DNA from: Metridium senile | Lineage: Eukaryota; Cnidaria; Anthozoa; Actiniaria; Metridiidae | NCBI GenBank assembly: GCA_949775045.1 | Contig: OX459108.1 | Location: 6,389,961-6,453,960 of the forward strand | Direction: 5' to 3' | DNA length: 64,000 nucleotides | Part shown: one piece after another, positions 12,731 to 24,087 of the stretch | How positions within the stretch are numbered: the stretch's first letter is position 1 | Layout: each line of letters starts with the position of its first letter | Made by a program: the position numbers and the translations under genes | Notes under the pieces: model-generated | Told to the model about the DNA's origin: nothing | Databases searched by the model: none | What the model saw: only the letters and a program-made list of their open reading frames with translations

Positions 12731-14210
12731 GCTTGCCTCTCACACTGCGCTCGTTCCGTACTGTCAAGACCTCGGTCTGATATTTCCCCGTAGAGACCTC
12801 ACGCTCGGTTAATAATCCTTTATTATCATATCAAAATGAAATGTTATGACCTACGACTGAATATTAATTATACTCTCATGTGTTCTGACTTAAGAAAGAC
12901 GGAGCGACATAAACCCAACATTCAAGTTCTTTGCTTCAGCTAACTAGATTTTACGTAACTTTCTGGTTTTATTTTGTAAGTTATCCCGTCGAATAATCCA
13001 GCTTGCAACACGATTTACAGTCATTTTGTAAGGTAAATAGAACATGACGAATTAAGTGCTTATATTAATGTCTTCACAGAATTCTCTGCTTAAAATCAAT
13101 ATTTATTATCCTTAAAATTAAGACACATTGAGCATAATATAGACTCACGGTCGTCAATAAAAGCCAATTTAATGCTATTGGGAGGATTTTAACCAGTTTT
13201 TTTGCGGGCATAAATCTTATCGAATTTTGTGATTCTGATGAAGAATGGTCGAGCCAACCCGTCATATTAGTTAAAGATAACCATTGCCCGCAAATGTTTT
13301 TCTTGTTTTGGTAATTTAAGACATAGATAAAGTTGTCTATTGGCCATTTTTGAAATTTTCAAAGTGAACATTCGAGATGTTTGAACCTAGAGATATTACA
13401 ATACAATACAATTACCGTGCTTGGTTACATTAACTGACATCTCAACTTTCTAGAAAATTAAGTTTTACATCTCTGCAATCAATAGTAAAGGTTTTCTGTT
13501 TCATTAATTAAAAATAAGGTATATTTTCGCTGATTTAAATTGTGGAAAATGGGTAGGGTCTAGGGGTGGTCTAGGGGTGGTCTAGCTTCCCACCAAAGTG
13601 ACAGAGCCAACTGAGTTTCTGAGATAGTTTTAAAATAACTCACTAGGACCTATAATTGTACTAAGTTTGAGCAAAATCGGTGAACCCAAATGTAGGACCC
13701 ACTGCCTGGTTTTGCCTGGTTCTATCATGGACACACTCTTACGAATTTAGAGAATATGTAGGCATACAAAACACACAAGGTCAAAATCAGGCCTTGAGAA
13801 TCCTTGTGCCACAAGTAACCCAATGGACACCAAGTCAACGTTCATTGATTTGGAGAAGAACTTGAGACGTATCGGCCATGATTAGTTTCGGCTTAAATTG
13901 TAAAATTAAAAAAACAAAAATAGTTGATTCTTGAACCATGGGTTGAATTAGTTAATCACTTACATAAACGTAACGTTTCACCTTTTTTGTGTGCAGAATT
14001 TCGTAGATCAATATTTGTTTTCTCCTTATACGTAGGATAATAGGGACTGAGAACGACGTCCCAAGTGTAGATGCAAAATGGAAGGTGATTTTAACGACTT
14101 TGGTACTAATACTCACATTGTATCCACGCTTTACAATTTTTTACAATTACTAGTGTGGTTAATGCGTGGAATGCCTCTGAGACCAAAATGTTGCAACGGG
14201 AGAAACTCCT
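12731..14210. other. Spacer without recognisable gene (copy 2)
   Basis: This is the counterpart of 6906-8398 at a constant 5812-bp offset. No recognisable coding or RNA gene is visible. It forms the 3' flank of the receptor gene. Confidence 0.6.
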
Positions 14211-15308
14211 CTACAATGCTGTGTTTGGTTTGTTATCCTCTTCCATAATTTTTCCCGATATAATACCAGGTCTTGATGTAACTGTTTCACAATTTTCCTG
14301 TTCTTGCTGCGATGCAGTTGTTCTCATTTCTAGTGGATGAACACTCGTACAAACCAATCGTTTGGCTGCTTCTCGAAAGTCAGACAAAAATATCAAATAC
14401 ATTACAGGGCTGAAGCAGGAGTTGACGAGAGGGAGAAAAACTTCTAGATACTCAAACAAATACGAACCATAGCAGAAAACGGAATGCATCATGGTGATGC
14501 TTTCAGGAAACGTTTTTAAAGCCTTCCAACACGCAAAAGGGAGATAGCAACTTGTATAAAGAATTAACGAACTCAAAACCATTTTCATTGCGCTAGCCAT
14601 TCTCCTGGCCCTTGTTCGCCTTTGTATCTCAGGGAGACTGTCTTGAATGGTTTGTTGATTTGAAAGTCTTTTTAACGTTATTGTGCTAAGAATAAGTATT
14701 ATACAAACCACAACAAGGACAGTTGCAAATACAATTATTCGTAAAGTAAAAGGTTCTTCTAGTTCAATGCAGTGCCCTTTAGATATTGTTGTTGTTGGTA
14801 TTGTAGTAGATGCCAGAGCAAATGAAGCCAGCCAAGAGAACATCAAATCTCTTACTCGTTTTTTTAATGTGTATGGCCGAGATCTCTGCAATCCTGTAGC
14901 TCTGAACCGTCCAATACTGATTATCAAGAGTGTGATGTACGAAGAAAATATCGAATAATTGGTAAAAAATCTTAGTACCTTACAAAGAACGTCTCCTCGG
15001 CCAAGCATCATGACATCGGCCCAAGCATTAATATTTAATAAGGATGAACCTCTTAAGCCGATTATCGTTATAACAACCACCAGTGCATCAGCCACAGCCA
15101 TGTTGATGATCAAATGATGCATGTTTTTTCTTACAGTGTATTTAGCAGCGAGTACGATGATGAAGATGTTATTGAGGATACCAAATCCACCAAAAAGAGA
15201 GACAGCGATGATTTTCAAAGTACTAGTTAGAATTGTATCTGTTAGGTTGCATGATGAGACGCCCTGGTTGTTAGTAGAAATGTTAATGGTACCAAACGAG
15301 TTATTCAT
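14211..15308 (-). CDS. Class A (rhodopsin-like) GPCR, intact, intronless
   Basis: The 365-aa product is a seven-helix plasma-membrane receptor; its ligand cannot be inferred. TM1 is near residues 30-55. TM2 carries NMAVADAL, with the conserved Asp. A Cys before TM3 (VLCK) could pair with extracellular loop 2. TM3 ends SIGRFRAT in place of the canonical DRY. TM4 has the conserved Trp (FSWLAS). TM6 has CYLPF. TM7 reads NSCFSPVMYLIFL, an SPxxY variant of NPxxY. The N-terminus has several Asn-X-Ser/Thr sites and no signal peptide. The frame is uninterrupted and paralogues nearby share the start. It belongs to a local expansion with 28331-29416, 34041-50449 and fragments. The departures from DRY and NPxxY mean G-protein coupling should not be assumed. 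Confidence 0.88.
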   Translation of the reverse strand: MNNSFGTINISTNNQGVSSCNLTDTILTSTLKIIAVSLFGGFGILNNIFIIVLAAKYTVRKNMHHLIINMAVADALVVVITIIGLRGSSLLNINAWADVMMLGRGDVLCKVLRFFTNYSIFSSYITLLIISIGRFRATGLQRSRPYTLKKRVRDLMFSWLASFALASTTIPTTTISKGHCIELEEPFTLRIIVFATVLVVVCIILILSTITLKRLSNQQTIQDSLPEIQRRTRARRMASAMKMVLSSLILYTSCYLPFACWKALKTFPESITMMHSVFCYGSYLFEYLEVFLPLVNSCFSPVMYLIFLSDFREAAKRLVCTSVHPLEMRTTASQQEQENCETVTSRPGIISGKIMEEDNKPNTAL

Positions 15309-15584
15309 GATGTTTTGGGCACTTTGTTTAGAATATTAATTTACTTTATAGAAATGATGTGTTAAATCTGAAAATAAACTAAAAGAGCAGTTGAATCAAG
15401 TCGAACTTTGATGAGCTTATTTCAGGGCCCGTGTTTGGGAAGATATACACTCTGCCCTCGTTCAAATTATCTAGATGTTATGCTGGATTGATCACGCATC
15501 AAGAGTTGCTAGTCAATACCTTCTGTTATCGATTTAGTCAGTTATTTGAGTAACCCGTATACATTTAGTATGTCCTATTTTCCC

Positions 15585-16790
15585 GGGGGGGGGGGGGGGG
15601 GGGGACTAATAGTCGAAAATAAGACCCTCGCGTACCTTTTAGGGTCTCGAACTGGCACCGTACCATTTAGGGTCAGTTTTCGAACTTAAGGTTATACATA
15701 TTGAAAGATTTTTAAATGTGGTCGTACATTTTAGGGTCTGAAATCAGTATGAGTTAATTTATGCGTACCTTTTAGGATATTTTTCAAAACCGTCCGTTTC
15801 ATCCCTATCCATTTTTGAAGGGAGTCCCTCCGGGACTATTTTAATTTGACATCATCTTCACCTGTTCAACTGTAATGTCAGATAATAAAAAAGTAATTTA
15901 TATATATTTGATTTATTTGTTTTTTGTTTATTAATTTTTCTTTTATATACGTTTCGCCTTACAGTGTGCTTGAGGTATGATGGATTGACTGCATTATAAT
16001 GTCAATAATCCTGGCTCATTCTAATGCTTAATATTGTTTTATTTCCTCATTTCCTAGCTGTTTGGCAGCAAGCAGAGTGGAACTTGAGTAGAAATGGTCA
16101 TGGTACCAAACGTGGAGTTTTTGGGCACTTTGTTTAGAAGAATAATTTACTTTACAGAAATGATGTGTTAAATTTGAAAATATATTAAAAGAGCAGTTGA
16201 ATCAAGTCGAACTTTGATGACCTTATTTTAGCTGGATTGATCATACATCAAGAGTTGCTAGTCAATACATTCTTTTATCGATCTAGACAGTTATTTGAGC
16301 AACCCGTATGCATTTAGTAGGTCATATATATTGGAAGCATTTGCACCTGTTCACTTGAAATGTCAGATCATGAAAAAAGTAATTTATATATATTTGATTT
16401 ATTAATTTTTCTTTTATATATACGTTTCGCCTTACAGTGTGCTTGAGGTATGATGGATTGACAATAATATAATGTCGATAATCCTGGCTCATTCTATTGC
16501 TCACTATTGTTTTATTTCTTCATTTCCTAGCTATTTCGCAGCTCGCAGAGTGGAACTCGAATAGCGGTCCGTACACATGATTGATTATAATCTACATTGA
16601 GCGGTCTTTGAAATGAGCTTTCTAAGCACAAACAAATGATGTCATGGGCACAAAAACATCGATTTTGAAAATAATATATTTCATTGATGTTGTATTGATG
16701 TTGTAGGTACAATTTGTCATATTTTAGAAGCCAAATATGCGGACATATTACTGGGCTTTGAAACACTGCTTTTGAAAATCACGAATGAAC
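15585..16790. repeat. Partial third copy of the duplicated block
   Basis: The copy starts with the poly(G)/CCTTTTAGGG repeat and continues through the upstream units as in copies 1 and 2. Near 16790 it switches abruptly to a plus-strand GPCR fragment. Small substitutions and indels make it the most diverged of the three copies. It lacks the MITE found at 10355-10613. Confidence 0.75.
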
Positions 16791-16805
16791 GATTGATTCG
16801 TGATT

Positions 16806-17388
16806 GAACGATTCAGGGCTACAGGATTGCAGATATCCCGACCATACACATTAAAAAAACGAGGAACAGAGTTGATGTGTTCCTGGCTGATTTCATTTAC
16901 CATGGCCGCAATTCAAATTCCCTACAGTACCGTAGAACGGTTTAACGTTCCCTAAGGCATAAATGCATTTTTATATACAATCGCAGCTTTGGTGTTTTGT
17001 AACATAATTTTTTTAGCACAGTCACTTTAAGAAGGCTTTCAAATCAACAAACCATTCAAGACAGTCTCTCAGATAAACAAAGACAAGCAAGGGCAAGAAA
17101 ATGGCCAGCGCCATGAAAATGGTCTTGAGTTCGTTATTTCTTTATTCAAGTTGTTATCTTCCTTTTGTGTTTTGGAGTGCTTTCGTTGATTTTTCTGTTG
17201 ATGATTTTGTTATCGATACCTCTGTCTGTCTTGGCTCACATATGTTTGACTGTTTAAATGGTTTCCTCCCTCTCGTCAACTCCTGCCTCAGCCCTGGGAT
17301 TTATTTGATATTATTGTCTGACTTTCGAGAAGCTGCTCAGACATTGGTTTGTACAAGTGTTCATTCACTAGAGATGAGAACACAGTAA
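16806..17388 (+). pseudogene. Class A GPCR fragment (TM3 end to C-terminus)
   Basis: Starting at an ERFRATG motif, the sequence reads through the second intracellular loop (SRPYTLKK) and part of TM4. A stop and frame changes follow around 16940-17000. It then resumes with SNQQTIQDSLS and an open stretch through TM6 (CYLPF) and TM7 (NSCLSPGIY). It is on the opposite strand to the neighbouring receptors, so this is an inverted paralogue remnant. N-terminal sequence is missing. Confidence 0.8.
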
Positions 17389-17399
17389 CATCTACCACA

Positions 17400-18740
17400 G
17401 GACGTAGAACACAGCGAAATATTTACACCGAGACTGTGCATTGTAATGGGAAAAATCATGGATGAAATATATTGATTATATTGTATGAATTTTCATGAAA
17501 AAAAAAAAAAAAAGGTATCAAATGTTCGTCGTCCACTTGAACAAAGTAGACCAACATAACTCGGCAACAATATTCCTATGAAGTAAAAGAAAGTAAAAAG
17601 ACTTGAATGCATTTGCATTTAAAGAAAACGAAGGCAAAAAAGACAAAACTCTCGCAGCTTTGATGGAAATAACTACACTGTTTTGAACAATCATGATCCA
17701 ATATTTTTGCACCAAGAACTGTAAAGCTTTGGAATACGTCAAGAGAGTATGTACATTTATGTACATTTGTATCAATAGATAATATAACGTCGTCAAATGA
17801 CGACGTACCAAGCAAAAAACGTACCAGGTTCAAAACGTGTCAAAAATAATTTTCAGTGCGATGAAAAAATTGACTTTATTCTTCACAAAATGTCAATATA
17901 AAGACCACAACAAACGATGATCAAGTTTACATGGATTTAAAAGTGGATTTCAGAGTTCAACTACATTAGAAAAGTCTAAAATCTAGCTGAAATCGTGAGC
18001 AAAAATACTGAAATGTGCTTTGCTCAAAGCCGTGTGTTCACGCTTCACTTTGTCTATCTTGCAAGTCGATAAAACTCTGCCTATTTCGCTTCTGAAGTGG
18101 AAACTCTAACTTGAATTTGTGGAACTCTGGAACTCTGTGGCCGTTTGAGCTGCATGTAAGGTTTCAAGAAGTATAACAGGAGAGTTTAAGCAAAAGAATG
18201 CTTGACGAACGACTTAAACGAGAACTGAAGCAAGACGAAGGAAAACTTTCTCTGTTTTGATGTACATGTAAGTTATAAAGCTTGTAGCTTTTGCTGAAAT
18301 ATATTTTTCTACTATTGTGCAAATTCAATGACATCAAAATGATTTTTTGTATTTACTTTGTACATATTTAGGAATTAAAAGTGCTTTTACGGTAGACAAA
18401 GTAGTGTTGTGATCTTCTTGTCGCGATTTGAATTACTTTGAGCTAGTATTGCTGTGAACTCAGATTTAATATTTTTACAAGCTTAAAAGTGTTAAAGACT
18501 TTTTAGTTCGTGACTTCTGAGGTGGTGAAGGCCGTCGAAGTCAAAATTGACACAAAACATTTGTTTTCTTCATTAGACGACACGATTTTGTATTTTTACG
18601 GAAAAATCAAGCGACACTCGGCTTGAAAACCGTGTTTCTATGCTCTTATAGAAACACGGTTTTTTGCACGTTTCAGCCAATGAGAGCGCGCGTTATATAA
18701 TGGTTATTTTATAAACATCATATAGAACATAGATAAAAGT
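17400..18740. other. Non-coding interval
   Basis: The interval contains an A15-type run near 17500 and AT-rich sequence. Short ORFs on the minus strand (17518-17833) overlap each other in different frames and have no recognisable domains. Apart from the hairpin at 18626-18663 I see nothing functional. Confidence 0.5.
18626..18663. repeat. Perfect 16-bp stem hairpin
   Basis: AAAACCGTGTTTCTAT is followed by a 6-nt loop and its exact complement. This resembles the tip of a small palindromic transposon end. It is too short to classify. A transcript would fold strongly here. Confidence 0.6.
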
Positions 18741-18754
18741 CGCTTAGGCTAACT

Positions 18755-18846
18755 TAGTTGATTTAATTATAAAAGAGTTCTTATAACGATTTGTCTTGCA
18801 GATAGTTCGGTATTTAACAGGGTTCCTTAGGTTGTAATTAGTAGTG
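18755..18846 (-). pseudogene. LINE reverse transcriptase C-terminal tail, displaced part
   Basis: Read on the minus strand in frame with 27019-27430, after removing the intervening element and one TTCAA copy, this gives a continuation rich in N-Y-N-L-R-N and K-T-N-R-Y-K-N-S-F motifs. Those are typical of the C-terminus of Jockey/CR1-group RT proteins. It shows that the element at 18852-27013 landed in a pre-existing LINE copy. Confidence 0.7.
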
Positions 18847-18899
18847 TTCAACAGTCCGGGTTATAGTCAGATGTGACTATTCTTATGACGTCACGATTC

Positions 18900-20054
18900 T
18901 ATTGTTTGCAAGGTGACATCAAAACATTCAGTCACGTGTAATAATAAAACGAAGGCAATTGAAAGCGGCGGACGCGTTCAGTGTTTATCAAACATGAACA
19001 AATCGGGCTAAACTTGTAAAGAAAAAAATGTCTTGTTTCTTGCAATACGGAGTCACTTATGTCAAACTAATGTGGAAGATTATAATGAGGTGGGAGTTTT
19101 TAAAAATAAAACATTATGGTGATAAACTTTTCAGAGTCAAAGTTTCGACATTCATCGTAACTGAAGTTCAGTGAATTAAATTATTCAAACTTATATTAGC
19201 TGGCTAGCTTTGAAATCTGAAGGCATCAACTGACAAATGTGGATTAGATTTTTCGTCTGTATCTAATATATTTCATGGTATATATACATGGAGTTACTTC
19301 CCTGACTTTGACGCAACGACTGTCCGTGCTGTATATGTTCTTAGACATTGATCCCGGTATCGATTTATGCGAGTATTTAGAAGGCTATTCCACGAAATTT
19401 ACAGTCAAAGCACTCGAACCATGAACACTTTGGTATTTTTTTAATCTTTTTTCGGCCTTTTTCATGCATAATTAACGGCGATCCAATCAGCGTCGACGAT
19501 CTAAAAATAACAAATACATTTTTCGAGACTTTTTTCAGCATTATTCAAAACATAGTAGAGTAAACTGTAGCGCAGCAATAAAAAAGTTATTAATTTACTG
19601 GTAATTGATTTCTATTTAATTCTCTTCGATTTCCGCAGCTATTTGACGAGTTTTAGCAATTTGAATCAGTGTGACACGAAAATTAAGATTTGTATATTCA
19701 CGCTGGCGGTAAAATTCGCAACGGTTCATTGTCGGCAATGGCTTACGCTGTGGCAAACATTCAACGTATAAATCAAACTTGCATTTTATATTTCATATTT
19801 ATTGACGTTCATTTTTTACAACTAGCTTCTGTGTACGTACATTGCTTAAACTTAGATTTTTCTTTTCATCCAACAAATGTAGCCAATTAAACACAACGAG
19901 AGAGATACATCATTCAAGATACCTCACAAAGAGCATTGCGCACTTCACAATTTGCTAGATACAAAAAAATACAATAAACTTCAAAATACCGTGCATATTT
20001 CAACACAACAATATAGTTTTAGTTATCTAATTTCAACACTGGTGTTTACATAAG
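18900..20054. other. Left arm of the 8.16-kb element, no gene recognised
   Basis: The sequence is AT-rich, with one 66-codon plus-strand ORF (19690-19890) of no recognisable family. It may be the 3' untranslated and subterminal region of the minus-strand genes to its right. Confidence 0.45.
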
Positions 20055-20986
20055 TTACATGTGGTAATAAGTATTGCTTGTCGAACTGCTTGATGTATAA
20101 CTGGGTCCAAAAACTTGATTATGATTGTTCAGCGGACGGTATGCATCTACGCCTCTCTTATATTCTTCAATCATCGTAGGCAGTCGCCAGTCATTAGCTG
20201 TGTCTATGGGTATTTTGTTTGTATTTTGCAATATCTGCAGGTCTCGATCTAGTGCACTACGATCTACATACTTGGCTTGGTTTTGTTGCTTTATTCGCGG
20301 TCTCATAACTGCAAAGAAGTTAGATTTTGCACGCAGTCGTGAAGCAATGAAAACGTCGTTATCGTTCTTTGCCTTTGTGTACTTGCTCTCTAGCTCTTTC
20401 AACTCTTTTTGAATCTCACGGATTTCGGTTTGTGTTTCGGGGTGTTTATCTTGTAGTTGACATACAGTTATATCAGGGCACGGAAATCCTTTACATCTCG
20501 CTTTATTATGTCCAGATTTATGGCACAAAGTACAGACTTTACCTCGTCGATCAACAGATGCAGTAGAATATCTCTCTACTGCCTTTCTCTTTCCTTCTAG
20601 ATGTTGTTTTACACTTTCAACTTGTGCACTTAGCAACTCCAAACTTTTTTTGTGCTCCATAGCTCTTCGATCTAGAGCGCTCATTGTATACCCCCAGCTT
20701 CATGGCTAGATGACGAACTTGAATGGGCAGACAGCAAAGCTTGAGCATTACAAGTACTATCATAGTGTAGTTTTCTCGCAGATTCTGGACGATCAGGCTG
20801 CTGGTGCTTATTTTTTTGTGCTTTGATTTTGTTCAATTCGGCTTCTAAAACTCGTCGTTCCGCTAGTAATAACTTGTTAGGCGAGTCAAAAAATACGTCG
20901 AGATCATCTACTTTTACATACGCCAATGACCTTCGTGATCTAAAACCTCTTGTTTCGAAATGAGGGGAAAGTCGTTCAAGTTTCAT
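20055..20986 (-). CDS. Zinc-knuckle (CCHC) coiled-coil protein
   Basis: Two overlapping frames (20681-20986, then 20055-20684) join at a run of five G near 20690. They probably form one gene of about 310 codons, either frameshifted or with a one-base sequencing slip. The first part is basic, with an SR-rich start and a Ser-rich linker. The second part has a helical segment, then an exact C-x2-C-x4-H-x4-C zinc knuckle (CTLCHKSGHNKARC), then a charged coiled-coil stretch and a Ser/Thr/Tyr-rich tail. Such knuckles bind single-stranded nucleic acid in many retroelement and transposon proteins. The gene lies about 125 bp downstream of, and in the same orientation as, the paired-domain transposase. 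It may be an accessory protein of that element; the role is inferred. Confidence 0.55.
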
Positions 20987-21110
20987 GTTCGGAGATATGG
21001 ATTTTAGCCATGAGAAAACCTAAGTTTCCCTTTCACACGCCATGTTGCGAGACTGTGACGCTAGTATAATTCTTATAACTTTTGGCGCGCATTTACACGC
21101 GCTAGACCTG

Positions 21111-22152
21111 TCACTCAACATATCCGCAATGTCTGAAATATTCAATCGAGTTTGCTGCAGTTATCGTAGAAATACCTTCACGAATTGCTATTTCAGTTTC
21201 TTTGCTAGTTAGAGTGGTATTTCGCCTCAAGTAGGATTTTACTTGGTGAAAACAATATTCACATGGGTTTAGATGAGGGGAGTAGGCAGGCTGGAACAGT
21301 AGTTGAATACCGCTGTCTTGCAAAATACCTCTCAACAAGGGCTCTGCAAATTGTCCGTGATGAAATTTGCAGTTGTCCATAACAATAGTATCACCATGTT
21401 CAATTATGGCTGAACCATCGGGTCTGTAAACTGACAGGGCATCGTCAAAAAAGTTCAACATTTCCATTCCATTTGAAGGACCTTTCAGTATATCGTGATA
21501 GTCTACGCCATGGACAGAGTGAAGTAAATTCACAGTGTAATTAGCATTCGAAGCATAGCGTTGGAACTCGACTGCACATTCACCTTTGTAAGAATGGCCG
21601 TACGTGCGGTTCCCTGATGTAACAATGACGCTGGATTCATCGAAGAAATGAATTTGGTATAGTTTATCTGTGAGACTTGATCAAGAAAATTGTTTGTATA
21701 ATCGACAACTGCTTGTGACAATGATTCTGTCGGCACCTGAGTGATTTTCTTTTTTGTCATTATACAGTCCTCTCGTACAGATTTTCGAATTGAAGATTCA
21801 GAAGGCACATTTGTAGGCAAAGATACACCATCGAGTAGCAAGCGATTCTTTAATTCAGCTGTGTATATCGTGGGTTGGCATAACTTTTCGTTTTCTATGT
21901 ACTCTGAAACCTCAGACGTTACTTTAGCTCTAGATGGACATTTCGTCACTGCGGGAAGTGATGTATTATGTTGATCGTAATATTGTACAATTTTGTTTAA
22001 ATATGCTGGACTAACTCGCAATTCGTCAGCTATTGCTCTCTGTGATGTACCTTGATGATGTAAGTCAAGAATTCTCTCTCGATATATTTGTGGAAGCTTT
22101 CTTCCGTTGTCATATAAACCGCCTCGAAGGTTTATAGTGAGATTACAATTGC
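21111..22152 (-). pseudogene. Paired-domain Tc1-like (DD38E) transposase, one frameshift
   Basis: An exon opens after a TTTTTTTACATTAG splice acceptor. Its first part matches the two-subdomain layout of a paired (Pax) domain. The GGLYDNGRKLP hairpin is followed by a HTH (QRAIADELRVSPAYLNKIV), then a second helical unit with the VPSESSIRK motif. An IS630/Tc1 catalytic core follows: Asp in FFDESSV, Asp in IVMDNCKFHHG, and Glu in HLNPCEYCF, with 38 residues between the last two. A single one-base frameshift near 21653 separates the DNA-binding part from the catalytic part. The upstream exon(s) were not found. Tc1-family transposases cut and paste DNA at TA sites. Homology of their HTH pair with Pax proteins is established. 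DD38E suggests the IT family, but this was not checked. Confidence 0.75.
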
Positions 22153-22529
22153 CTAATGTAAAAAAACAGTAAGTTTACACAATGTACAGTATGTATGTGC
22201 AATTCCGGACGGTTTTTAAATAAATTGCCATATCATTCGTTAAATGCATTGTTTAGGAAATATATTTTCCCTGGAGATGAGGTAACATCTGATAAAGGTT
22301 TATATAAAGTATTGGTCAATTTTAGTGATTTTTAAAAATGTTATGGATATATTTGTGAAGTAGTTTGAGTGGTGCAATTCCGGACAGTTGTGTGCAAAGC
22401 CGGACATTATTAAAGTAGGTTCTGTTTAATCAATTCTTTGAAGTTATTTCCTAATTTTCGAATGCTTATGATAGATTTTCCATTTCCACAGTCAAATTTG
22501 TACGGAGCCCTCTAGGGGACATGTAAATT

Positions 22530-22790
22530 TTTTTTTCTGTCGAGTTTTTGGACGACTTTTTGGTCAAGTTTTAGGTCGACTTTTTTTTTTCTGTCGAATT
22601 TTTGGTCAAGTTTTTGGTCGACTTTTTTTTTTCTGTCGAGTTTTTGGTCAAGTTTTTGGTCGAGTTTTTGGACGAGTTTTTGGACGAGTTTTTGGTCGAG
22701 TTTTTGGTCGAGTTTTTGGACGAGTTTTTGGTCGAGTTTTTGGACGAGTTTTTGGTCGAGTTTTTGGTCGAGTTTTTGGACAAGTTGGGC
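22530..22790. repeat. Left TIR minisatellite, 12-bp units
   Basis: GTCGAGTTTTTG and GACGAGTTTTTG units alternate with interspersed T9CTGTCG blocks. This is the mirror image of 25263-25615. The Phe/Leu/Val- and Asn/Lys/Ser-rich frames across it are by-products of the 12-bp period, not genes. Confidence 0.9.
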
Positions 22791-22875
22791 TTCCTGTGCT
22801 TTAAACAGCGCATGCTTACAAAAACGTCCCGCGCATCGAACGAGAGCAAGATGGCGGAGTCGTCTATAGCTGAGG

Positions 22876-24087
22876 TAAGTTAAAAGCTTAATCCAACCTA
22901 ATTATAACTTGAAGCTGTATACAAATTGTATGAAAAAATAAGTGCAAAACTTGCTTTTGATTAGTTCGTCGATTCGAAGGCTAGACTGTACAGACGCTAT
23001 AATATACAATAGTTCTCTAGGGTTCTCTCTATTACGCACTGTCGAATGTTATTACAACAGATTTGTTTATAAATAGTTCTATTACAAAGACGATCACTAT
23101 TCTTGGCTTTAGTAACTTTTCAGTTGTATCGCTTGAGTATTTAAGGTCTATTTTCATTCACAAACAAGCTCCATTTCTCATGTATACCAGTTTGTATTTG
23201 TATTACATCGCACATGGCGTCCGAGCTGTCATCGGAATCTCATGAATTATTAATGATTTTTTTAAATTATGTTGCAGGTTTGCCAGCCCAAGTGATTGAA
23301 TATGCCATATGTTACTGATAGTTATAATTCAAGATATATTTTTTATAGTTTATATTTAATTGTTTGATTAAGAGCAATATACCATATGTTACTGATAGTT
23401 ATAATTCAAGATATATGATTGATGATTAAGCTAGAGCAATATGCCATATGTTACAGTTAGTTATAATGAACAAATTCAAATTATAATTGCATGTACATAG
23501 TTTAAATTTTTGAAATCTAAAATTCAAAATTCATTTAATAAAACATGTTCAGGTTAATAGACCAGATACAATTTGTCCATTTATTGTAGCACACACTCAC
23601 ATGGAAATTGAATCCACAATGCTTATATACATTTCTATTTAAAAGTAAACACCTGCAAGTAAGAACCGGAAAATTAAGAACCTGTTAGCCTCAAATTTGT
23701 CATTTAAACTACCATTGATAACTCCAAAAAATTGAGGTTCTTACTTGCGGGTGTTCACTGTATAAACGAGTTGCACGTTTTCCAGATCTTGTTGTCACAT
23801 TAGTTGTCATTAATTTTTTACATTTCTTTTGATCTGATTTTATGCACAAAAAAGTTTTGCCCTCCCCTTAAGACTTGCACATTTCTTTGTGGCCCTCCCT
23901 TTTAGCCTGCATGAAAAATAATGTCCCTCCCCCCATTTTCACCAGCCCTCCCCCCCTCTAATTTTTGACCAGTCCCTAAATAGTAACGACTCAATAATGT
24001 GTGGAAATAGATTTAATAGACTATTAACTATTAACTCTGTTAGAACTAAAGAAAATAATTTGGCTTATATCTTTGCTATTTTGTCTA
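22876..24087. other. Interior of the integrase-type transposon, no second gene proven
   Basis: At the left edge an ATGGCGGAGTCG start reads eight codons to a good donor (GAG|GTAAGT near 22876). An acceptor (TTGCAG near 23278) would give a stop within a few codons. The rest is AT-rich. A direct repeat containing ATATGTTACTGATAGTTATAATTCAAGATATAT occurs twice near 23306 and 23384. I cannot support a second protein. Confidence 0.4.

Larger units (their letters stand above)
9643..15580. repeat. Segmental duplication, copy 2 of the GPCR-LINE block
   Basis: This copy is collinear with 61-9270. It lacks the 4.0-kb insertion, carries an extra 259-bp MITE, and retains the full-length receptor. It is the better guide to the ancestral block. 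A partial third copy begins right after it at about 15590. Confidence 0.85.
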
